From the NCBI GenBank assembly GCA_945898025.1, contig CAMDGT010000083.1:1-5733 (forward strand): a stretch of DNA of 5,733 nucleotides, in the 5' to 3' direction. Of the stretch, positions 1-5,139 are shown piece after piece. A program made the position numbers and the translations under genes. Source of the DNA: Rickettsia typhi (GTDB taxonomy: Bacteria > Pseudomonadota > Alphaproteobacteria > Rickettsiales > UBA1997). The notes beneath the pieces were generated by a model. That model had not been told where the DNA came from, did no database searches, and saw only the letters and a program-made list of their open reading frames with translations. The first letter of the stretch is position 1. Each line of letters starts with the position of its first letter.

Positions 1-62
1 AACTGAATAGAAAAACTTTTAAGATCAATTTTGGGGGGGCTAATGAGATATATTTTAGTCAT
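1..62 (-). CDS. thiE: Probable thiamine-phosphate synthase, N-terminal fragment (runs off the left edge)
   Basis: An open frame starts with ATG at 62-60 on the minus strand and stays open to the window edge, giving 20 complete codons: MTKIYLISPPKIDLKSFSIQ. The short 'YLISPP.IDL..F' opening resembles the first beta strand of alphaproteobacterial ThiE proteins, which often begin 'LYLITPP..DL..F'. ThiE joins the pyrimidine and thiazole moieties into thiamine phosphate in the cytoplasm. The start lies only 12 bp after the recF stop on the same strand, so it is probably the third gene of a dnaN-recF unit. No clear Shine-Dalgarno sequence precedes it. Codons 8-10 (AGC CCC CCC) create a run of seven C, unusual in such AT-rich DNA. 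Only the N-terminus is visible, so no catalytic residue can be checked; the function is inferred from a short resemblance. Confidence 0.55.
   Translation of the reverse strand, partial: MTKIYLISPPKIDLKSFSIQ
33..39 (-). repeat. Homopolymer C7 (G7 on the plus strand) in the thiE-like start
   Basis: Seven consecutive G on the plus strand, read as C7 in codons 8-10 of the minus-strand thiE-like frame and followed directly by A4. It is the longest G/C homopolymer I noticed in the window and stands out against the AT-rich background. Such tracts can slip during replication or sequencing; whether this one does cannot be judged from one sequence. Confidence 0.9.
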
Positions 63-74
63 AAACTTATTTTT

Positions 75-1262
75 TTAATTCCAAGAATTTAATTTGATTG
101 CCAGTAAATTGCCAGTAAATTGATTTGGAATCATATTTATACTAGTTGCGCTAAAAAAACTTTGCAACTTAGAATCGCATATTTCATAAAATAAATCAAT
201 TTTTCTTTTTTCGTCAAGATGCGAAACAACTTCATCAAAAACTAAAATTGTAGGGTTATTTTTATAAAGACTAGAAATTTTTGCTCTAGCCAAAGTAATT
301 GATATCATCATCGCCTTTTGTTCTCCGGTTGAACATTTTGTTGCCTCGATGTTTTTTTCCCGCAATATTGCCATAAAATCACTTCGATGAACTCCAAAAT
401 TAGTTTTAAAATTTAATGTGTCAATTTGACGATTATTCTCTAATTTCTCTTTGTAATTAGCCTCAAGGACAACTGAATTTTTTTGATTTAAAATATCCTG
501 CTCAACATCACCAATTATTAGTAATTTTGGCTTAGGAAAATTTGAAATAAATCCATCTATTGCTTTATTAAAGAAATTAACCGCCTCAACCCTTGAAGAT
601 GCTATCACAACTCCCAACTCAACAATTTGATTTTCAATAATATCAAGCCATTTTTTTTGATTAGCAGAATTATTGGATTTTTGTAAAATTGAAATTCTTT
701 CTTTGGTTAATTTTTGATAATTATTTAGTCTTTGCGAATGGTTTATATCTATATCGGCAACTATTTTATCTAGGTACGACCTTCTTTCGCTTTTACCAAG
801 GATAAATAATTGCTCTAATTGAGGGGTTAAAAAAATTATATTTGGTAGATATCTTTTAAAATCAGACAATTTTTTGACACTTAGCGATTCTTGATTAATA
901 AAATTTTGCTTTTTATTGGCAAAATAATCAAAGCTAAATGCTATGGAATCTATGTAATTATTATTGCAAAAAAGACTGTGAATTGATAATCTGCCCCTAT
1001 CTAAATCGGCAATTTTATCTTTAAATTCAGGGGAAGCTTTATCTGTGAAGTTAATATTAGAAGAAATACTGCTAATATTAACTATTTGATTGAGATCTGC
1101 ACCACGAATTGAATCAGACCTGCCAACCATTGTTATAGCTTCTAGAACAGAAGTTTTTCCAACACCATTGTCACCGTAAATAAGATTTAATTCTGAACCA
1201 AAAGTAAATTTAGAATTAGTAAAATTGCGAAAATTATTTAGCTGAATCTGAGATATTTGCAC
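75..1262 (-). CDS. recF: DNA replication and repair protein RecF
   Basis: RecF is a cytoplasmic SMC/ABC-type ATPase that, with RecO and RecR, loads RecA onto gapped DNA and helps stalled forks restart. The 395-residue product shows the N-terminal 'L.NFRN' strand, a Walker A loop GDNGVGKTS (residues 30-38), an RR.YLDK segment near residues 160-166, the ABC signature STGEQKA (311-317), Walker B ILVFDE (339-344) and a D-loop SHLDEKRK (347-354). The ATPase core therefore looks intact; family members are usually about 360-380 residues. The start is GTG (1262-1260); the upstream in-frame codons before the stop at 1286-1284 include no ATG. It lies 44 bp after dnaN on the same strand, a classical pairing, and a thiE-like frame follows after 12 bp. 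An 11-bp tandem duplication at 98-119 falls in the last codons and shifts the frame, so the final 11 or so residues may be non-native. Confidence 0.96.
   Translation of the reverse strand: MQISQIQLNNFRNFTNSKFTFGSELNLIYGDNGVGKTSVLEAITMVGRSDSIRGADLNQIVNISSISSNINFTDKASPEFKDKIADLDRGRLSIHSLFCNNNYIDSIAFSFDYFANKKQNFINQESLSVKKLSDFKRYLPNIIFLTPQLEQLFILGKSERRSYLDKIVADIDINHSQRLNNYQKLTKERISILQKSNNSANQKKWLDIIENQIVELGVVIASSRVEAVNFFNKAIDGFISNFPKPKLLIIGDVEQDILNQKNSVVLEANYKEKLENNRQIDTLNFKTNFGVHRSDFMAILREKNIEATKCSTGEQKAMMISITLARAKISSLYKNNPTILVFDEVVSHLDEKRKIDLFYEICDSKLQSFFSATSINMIPNQFTGNLLAIKLNSWN
98..119. repeat. Perfect 11-bp tandem duplication in the 3' end of recF
   Basis: TTGCCAGTAAA occurs twice in direct tandem at 98-108 and 109-119, followed by a further TTG at 120-122. 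The repeat unit is not a multiple of three, so gain or loss of one copy changes the recF reading frame. With one copy removed, the frame after Gly384 would read NQIKFLELKK and stop at TAA 69-67, four bases before the thiE-like ATG. As it stands it reads NLLAIKLNSWN and stops at 77-75. Each junction carries ATTG, the kind of short homology at which slippage duplications arise. Confidence 0.95.
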
Positions 1263-1306
1263 ATCTAAATAAAATTCTATAAATCATATAATTCATTTAC
1301 TATCAA

Positions 1307-2446
1307 CTAAACACGAATGGGCATTATTACAAATAAAGAAGAAAGTTCCTTTGCCTCAATTATAGCGGGAGACAAGCCATCTTTAAAACGGATCATTAAC
1401 TCTTCTTTATCGATTTGATTAATTATATCAAGTAAATATCTAGCATTAAAGCCTGTTTCAATAGGCTCTCCAGAGTATGATATGTCGATCTCCTCGTAAG
1501 CAAAGCCAGATTCGCTTGAAGTAGCCTGTAAAACTAACTTGTTATTTTCAAAATTTAATTTAATTGAGCGATGTTTATCGGTGGCAATTGTAGCAACTCT
1601 ATCAACCGAATCAAAAAGCGATTTTTTATTAACAATTACAATTTGATTGTTGTTTTTAGGAACCACCTTATCATAAGGAGGGAAATCGCCATCTATAAGC
1701 TTTGAAATAATTGTTGTGTCTCCGCAAACCAATTTTATTTTAATATCGGAAACTGAAATTACTATGTTATCAACACCTTCAACCACCCTTCTAATTTCTG
1801 CAACAGTTTTTTTAGGAATTATCACACCGAAAGGAATTTTACAATCAATTTCAAGAAAAGATAAAGATAAGCGGTGACCGTCGGTTGCAACAGTTCTTAA
1901 CTCAAAAGATTTACCTTCATCCTCATTAGCTCTTTCTGGATTATTAAATAATTGTAGATATATACCGTTTAAATGATAACGAGTTTCATCATTTGAAATT
2001 GCAAAACGAGTTTTATCTATCATTCTTGCAAGACTTGAGCCAGCAATTGATATCTTCTCTCCTAGTTCGCCTTCTGATATATCTGGAAATTCACTAGGAT
2101 CTATACAAGGAAGATTAAATTTAGACTTTCCATAGCGAATTTGTAAAATATTCGGAGAATCTTGCATGATAACAATTTCAGTGTTTTCTGGCACTTTTCT
2201 CACTATATCAAAAAACATTTGAGCGGACACAGTTGTAGAGCCACTTCTTACAATATCAGCCTTAAATTTTGAGGTTATAAGGACATCCATATCAGTTGCA
2301 GAAAGTGATACCACGGGTTCTGTTATTTGATTATTGACATCAATTCTTATATTTTGTAAAACAGGAATGGTATTTTTCTTTTCAACAGCACCATTGACAT
2401 TTGATATTGCTTTAAGCAATGTGTTTTTTGAAACTTCAAATTGCAT
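1307..2446 (-). CDS. dnaN: DNA polymerase III subunit beta (sliding clamp)
   Basis: DnaN forms the ring-shaped homodimer that encircles DNA and tethers polymerase III and many repair enzymes. The 379-residue protein matches the family length (about 366-380) and has its three-domain layout, roughly 1-120, 130-250 and 255-379. Recognisable landmarks are the opening MQFEV.K..LLKAI, FAISNDETRYHLNGIYL (148-164), VATDGHRLSLSF (186-197), LIDGDFPPYDKVVP (250-263), FNARYLLD (333-340) and the C-terminal MPIRV (375-379), which corresponds to the MPMRL end that lines the protein-binding cleft. The start is ATG with no obvious Shine-Dalgarno sequence. It is the first gene of the minus-strand unit and is followed by recF. 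dnaA, its usual upstream neighbour, is absent; thyX sits divergently upstream instead, and the shared 242-bp gap must hold its promoter unless transcription enters from elsewhere. It ends with TAG. Confidence 0.98.
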   Translation of the reverse strand: MQFEVSKNTLLKAISNVNGAVEKKNTIPVLQNIRIDVNNQITEPVVSLSATDMDVLITSKFKADIVRSGSTTVSAQMFFDIVRKVPENTEIVIMQDSPNILQIRYGKSKFNLPCIDPSEFPDISEGELGEKISIAGSSLARMIDKTRFAISNDETRYHLNGIYLQLFNNPERANEDEGKSFELRTVATDGHRLSLSFLEIDCKIPFGVIIPKKTVAEIRRVVEGVDNIVISVSDIKIKLVCGDTTIISKLIDGDFPPYDKVVPKNNNQIVIVNKKSLFDSVDRVATIATDKHRSIKLNFENNKLVLQATSSESGFAYEEIDISYSGEPIETGFNARYLLDIINQIDKEELMIRFKDGLSPAIIEAKELSSLFVIMPIRV

Positions 2447-2506
2447 ATTTAATAAGGTATTTTAAGTGAAATCTTTTAGTAATAGAAAATGTTTACAAAA
2501 TAACTA

Positions 2507-2549
2507 ACATATCAAAAATTTATATGTTACATAAATTTTGGTTATATGT
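2507..2549. repeat. Nested dyad and direct repeats (ATATGT/ACATAT cluster)
   Basis: A perfect 9-bp inverted repeat, AAAATTTAT (2515-2523) and ATAAATTTT (2531-2539), has a 7-nt spacer. Centred on the same axis is the 11-bp palindrome TATGTTACATA (2523-2533). Flanking these, ACATAT (2507-2512) and ATATGT (2544-2549) form an outer inverted pair. TTATATGT also occurs as a direct repeat at 2520-2527 and 2542-2549, offset by 22 bp, close to two helical turns. It lies about 60-100 bp upstream of the dnaN start. It could be a regulator-binding cluster, but high AT content makes chance dyads fairly likely. Confidence 0.5.
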
Positions 2550-2568
2550 ATTCATAAGTAAACTAAAA

Positions 2569-2634
2569 TGTTAAAATTATTTTGCAATTAGATAATTTAA
2601 ATTGCAACTAAAAAAAATCTGTTAAAATAATTTT
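2569..2634 (+). repeat. Near-perfect 15-bp direct repeat upstream of thyX
   Basis: TGTTAAAAT followed by ATTTT after one variable base occurs at 2569-2583 (TGTTAAAATTATTTT) and 2620-2634 (TGTTAAAATAATTTT), 51 bp apart, with one mismatch in 15 positions. Each copy contains the -10-like hexamer TAAAAT. The two copies flank the TTGCAATT inverted repeat. It could reflect duplicated promoter or operator elements, but low sequence complexity makes this uncertain. Confidence 0.45.
2582..2607. promoter_or_regulatory. Operator-like inverted repeat TTGCAATT-N10-AATTGCAA
   Basis: Two perfect 8-bp inverted arms, TTGCAATT (2582-2589) and AATTGCAA (2600-2607), are separated by 10 bp. Each arm contains a GC dinucleotide within otherwise very AT-rich DNA, which makes the match less trivial than an all-AT palindrome. 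The spacer encloses GATAAT (2591-2596), the best -10-like hexamer for plus-strand transcription toward thyX, so a dimeric regulator bound here would cover that element. The inner arm edges lie about 80-100 bp upstream of the thyX ATG. This is a candidate only; no regulator is identified. Confidence 0.4.
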
Positions 2635-2688
2635 TTTAAAATAGATTGAAAATAGCTTATTAAATTAATCATTAAAATCAACTAACAA

Positions 2689-3630
2689 ATGGCACTTAAT
2701 CAACAGCAATTACTAGAAATAGAAGAGCTAACAAAACAAAACAATCAAACCAAACGACCAGTTTCTTTGGAATTAGAAGAAATATTATATCAACCATTCT
2801 ATGCTCTGGATCACGGATTCATCAGGGTAATTGATTATATGGGCAACGATAATGCAATAGTGCAATCGGCAAGGGTTTCTTACGGCTCAGGAACAAAAAA
2901 AGTAAATGCAGATAAAAGTTTAATAAACTATCTTATGGCACATCGCCACACAACTCCATTTGAAATGTGCGAAATTAAATTTCATATAAAGCTACCAATC
3001 TTCATTGCGAGGCAATGGATAAGACATCGCACCGCCTCAGTAAATGAATATTCTGCTCGCTATTCAATTATGGAAGATGAATTTTACTTACCTCAACCAC
3101 AAAATTTATCATCTCAATCAAAAATTAATCATCAAGGGAGGGATGAAAATAAAGTTTTAAGTTATGAAGAGCAAAAAAGAATATTAGAAATTCTAAAAAA
3201 CAATACCAACAATAACTATAAAGATTATCTTGAAATGATAAATCAAGATCAAAATGGCAATGTTATCGATGAAAATAAAGAAGGTTTAGCTAGAGAATTA
3301 GCTAGAATGAATCTTACCATCAATTGCTATACTCAATGGTACTGGAAAATAGATCTTCACAATCTTTTGCATTTTTTACATCTTAGGGCAGATAAACATG
3401 CTCAATATGAAATTAGAATATATGCCGAAATTATGTTGGATATAGTTAAAAAATGGGTTCCCCATTGCTTTGAAGCTTTTATTCGCAATCGCAAGAATGC
3501 TAAAGAATTTTCAGAGCCTGCACTAAATGCGATAAAAAAAATGGTGAAAGGTGAAAATATAAAACAAGAAAATAGCGAGTTAAGCATTAGGGAATGGAAT
3601 GAATTAAAAGAAATTTTAGAAATAAAATAA
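2689..3630 (+). CDS. thyX: FAD-dependent thymidylate synthase ThyX
   Basis: ThyX methylates dUMP to dTMP using methylenetetrahydrofolate as carbon donor and NAD(P)H through FAD, leaving tetrahydrofolate rather than dihydrofolate. The 313-residue protein carries the diagnostic ThyX motif RHRx7S as [11 protein letters not shown] (residues 112-122), preceded by HRHTTPFE (85-92), a conserved FAD/substrate region. Further landmarks are the N-terminal [20 protein letters not shown] segment (40-59) and the C-terminal [19 protein letters not shown] block (224-243), which includes the arginine/histidine positions used in dUMP binding. The ATG at 2689 gives a typical alphaproteobacterial-style N-terminus; no clear Shine-Dalgarno precedes it. 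It is somewhat longer than compact ThyX proteins, with extra low-complexity asparagine-rich sequence near 140-195. It heads a two-gene unit with ddpX and is divergent from dnaN. ThyX is common in bacteria that lack the ThyA/FolA pair. Confidence 0.98.
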   Translation: MALNQQQLLEIEELTKQNNQTKRPVSLELEEILYQPFYALDHGFIRVIDYMGNDNAIVQSARVSYGSGTKKVNADKSLINYLMAHRHTTPFEMCEIKFHIKLPIFIARQWIRHRTASVNEYSARYSIMEDEFYLPQPQNLSSQSKINHQGRDENKVLSYEEQKRILEILKNNTNNNYKDYLEMINQDQNGNVIDENKEGLARELARMNLTINCYTQWYWKIDLHNLLHFLHLRADKHAQYEIRIYAEIMLDIVKKWVPHCFEAFIRNRKNAKEFSEPALNAIKKMVKGENIKQENSELSIREWNELKEILEIK

Positions 3631-4188
3631 ATGAACCAATTAATTGATATAAAAAATCAAAATCTTGACATTATATTTGATATAAGATATGCCAGTGCAA
3701 ACAATGTTTGCAAAATAAAGCTATACAACCAACCATTTTGCTATCTGCATCAAGATTGTTTTGAGAAATTAAAAATAGCCATTAAAATAGCACAAGAACT
3801 AGATTTAAAAATAAAAATATTTGACTCTTATCGTCCCGTCGAAGTTCAGAAATTCATGTATAATCAATTTCTTGATAAAGAAGGATTTGTTTCTAACCCG
3901 CAAGGCGGTGTAATTCCTCATTGTCGAGGTGTTGCAATAGACCTAACATTAACAGAAAATAATGAAAAAGAGTTGGAAATGGGTAGTGATTTTGACGAAT
4001 TTTCAGATTTAGCATTCCATAGTTGCGATAAAATTTCAAAAGAAGCAAGAAAAAATCGCTTAATTCTTCTTGGAATTATGACAAATGCTGGTTTTGATTT
4101 TTATCAACAAGAATGGTGGCATTATCAATTATTTAATTCTCGTCAATATCCAGTCATTGAAGCTGATTCTAAAATGAGTCTAGTCTAA
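3631..4188 (+). CDS. ddpX: D-alanyl-D-alanine dipeptidase (VanX/DdpX family)
   Basis: This family comprises zinc dipeptidases that hydrolyse D-Ala-D-Ala. All key VanX residues can be placed in the 185-residue product: substrate-binding Arg68 in FDSYRP (64-69), zinc ligands His97 and Asp104 in PHCRGVAIDLTL (96-107), and catalytic Glu161 with zinc ligand His164 in EWWHYQ (161-166). The stretch EMGSDFDEFSDLAFH (116-130) matches the family's 'MG..FD.F...' segment. There is no signal peptide or membrane segment, as expected for a cytoplasmic enzyme. The ATG directly abuts the thyX stop (TAAATG), indicating cotranscription and probably translational coupling. No vanH/vanA-type ligase or two-component regulator is nearby, so glycopeptide resistance is unlikely; a role in D-Ala recovery or peptidoglycan turnover is more plausible. 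Its stop end overlaps convergent nagZ by 9 bp. Confidence 0.93.
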   Translation: MNQLIDIKNQNLDIIFDIRYASANNVCKIKLYNQPFCYLHQDCFEKLKIAIKIAQELDLKIKIFDSYRPVEVQKFMYNQFLDKEGFVSNPQGGVIPHCRGVAIDLTLTENNEKELEMGSDFDEFSDLAFHSCDKISKEARKNRLILLGIMTNAGFDFYQQEWWHYQLFNSRQYPVIEADSKMSLV

Positions 4189-5139
4189 AAGCTTTATCTT
4201 TAAAGAATCGTCTATCATTGGTAATTCTTGATTTATTGCCTGCATTTCATTTAAATTTCCGTTGCAATGCAAGATAATATCGCAACCTGCTTGCAATGAC
4301 ATTTTAGTTCTTTCAGAAAAACTACCTTTAAGAGCCTTCATTGATATGTCATCAGTCATTAAAATATTTTTAAAACCAATTTGATTTCTAATTAAATCAA
4401 TAGCAACTCTAGAAATTGTCGCACAATTAACTTTATCAATTGCACTATATAAAATATGAGCAGTCATAGCAAATTTTTGTTGCCTTAAAGCAACAAAAGG
4501 AGCAAAATCAATCTTTTGCAACTCTTCTAAACTAGCATTAACGATAGGAAGTTCGTGATGACTATCTGACATACCTCTACCATGACCAGGAATATGTTTA
4601 ATTACGGGATAAACATTTTTTGATAATAAGGCTTCACAAACCTTTTGAGCTAAAGTAATGATTTGTAAGGGATTCTCTCCAAGTGCTCTGTCTCCAATTA
4701 CTTGATGAGTAATATCGCAGGCCACATCAAGCAGTGGAGCGCAATTAACATTGATGCCCATATCAATCAAATCATCAGCAATTTTTTGAAAATTAGAAAA
4801 AATTTCATTCATTGCTAAAGTTGGATTATTTTGATATAAATTTGCAAAATATGAACCGCTAGGATACTCAAACCAGTGCGGAGGTTGCATTCTGGAAACC
4901 CTTCCACCTTCTTGATCTATTAATATCAAAACCTCGCCTTCCATTAATTCTTTTAATTGATTGGTGAGCTTTTTTAATTGTTGTGGACTATCGATATTTC
5001 TTGCAAATAAAATAAAGCCTAAAGCTCCGTTTTTACTGAAAAACATTTTTTCTTCTTCGGTAATAAATGTCGAAGAAATGCCATATATTACTGGCTTACA
5101 AGCCTTACGATTATTAGCAATTTCGTTTAAAATATTCAT
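4180..5139 (-). CDS. nagZ: Beta-N-acetylhexosaminidase NagZ (GH3)
   Basis: NagZ is a cytoplasmic family-3 glycoside hydrolase that removes GlcNAc from GlcNAc-1,6-anhydroMurNAc-peptides during peptidoglycan recycling. The 319-residue product covers the single TIM-barrel domain and has the usual length (about 320-345). Visible motifs are GFILFARN (41-48), IDQEGGRVSRMQPPHW (74-89), IGDRALGENP (148-157), the recycling-enzyme signature KHIPGHGRGMSDSHHELP (181-198) carrying the catalytic Asp192/His194 pair, and MTDDISMKAL (261-270), where Asp263 should be the nucleophile. No signal peptide is seen. The ATG overlaps the bioA stop as ATGA (5139-5136), so translation is probably coupled to bioA. The 3' end (TAG at 4182-4180) overlaps ddpX on the opposite strand. 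The 'PPHW..YP' segment resembles alphaproteobacterial NagZ proteins. Confidence 0.96.
   Translation of the reverse strand: MNILNEIANNRKACKPVIYGISSTFITEEEKMFFSKNGALGFILFARNIDSPQQLKKLTNQLKELMEGEVLILIDQEGGRVSRMQPPHWFEYPSGSYFANLYQNNPTLAMNEIFSNFQKIADDLIDMGINVNCAPLLDVACDITHQVIGDRALGENPLQIITLAQKVCEALLSKNVYPVIKHIPGHGRGMSDSHHELPIVNASLEELQKIDFAPFVALRQQKFAMTAHILYSAIDKVNCATISRVAIDLIRNQIGFKNILMTDDISMKALKGSFSERTKMSLQAGCDIILHCNGNLNEMQAINQELPMIDDSLKIKLLD

Larger units (their letters stand above)
2447..2688. promoter_or_regulatory. Divergent dnaN / thyX control region
   Basis: These 242 bp separate the divergent starts of dnaN and thyX and should carry promoters for both directions. GC content by hand count is about 15% (37 of 242), lower than the flanking genes, which is typical of promoter DNA. 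No textbook sigma-70 pair is evident on either strand. The best plus-strand -10-like hexamer is GATAAT at 2591-2596, but its -35 region is poor; TAAAAT occurs at 2572-2577 and 2623-2628. Neither start codon has a convincing Shine-Dalgarno sequence. The region contains two inverted repeats and a near-perfect direct repeat, listed separately. I found no tRNA, riboswitch, small ORF of note or convincing DnaA box. Confidence 0.6.

Noticed and set aside
43..78. 11-codon plus-strand ATG frame (MRYILVINLFF)
   Set aside because: Too short, antisense to the recF/thiE-like junction, and without a ribosome site.
1248..1253. CTGAGA, a motif found in TPP riboswitches, considered because of the thiE-like gene
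   Set aside because: It lies on the plus strand inside the recF start, is far from and antisense to the thiE-like gene, and has no surrounding riboswitch architecture.
2447..2688. Replication origin next to dnaN
   Set aside because: The region is AT-rich, but I found no good match to the DnaA box TTATNCACA on either strand, and dnaA is absent.
3286..3306. TTAGCTAGA repeated with 12-bp period in thyX
   Set aside because: It encodes the conserved LARELAR segment of ThyX, so the repeat follows from protein constraint.
3402..3587. 61-codon minus-strand open frame inside thyX
   Set aside because: It lies wholly within the strongly conserved thyX coding sequence, resembles no family I know, and fits an antisense shadow.
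4177..4186. AGTCT tandem pair spanning both convergent stop codons
   Set aside because: Two copies of a 5-mer are expected by chance; deleting one would lengthen both products, but nothing else suggests a mutation.
3631..4188. Vancomycin-resistance cluster
   Set aside because: Only the VanX-family gene is present; no VanH, VanA/B ligase or VanRS genes accompany it, and such dipeptidases occur widely outside resistance clusters.
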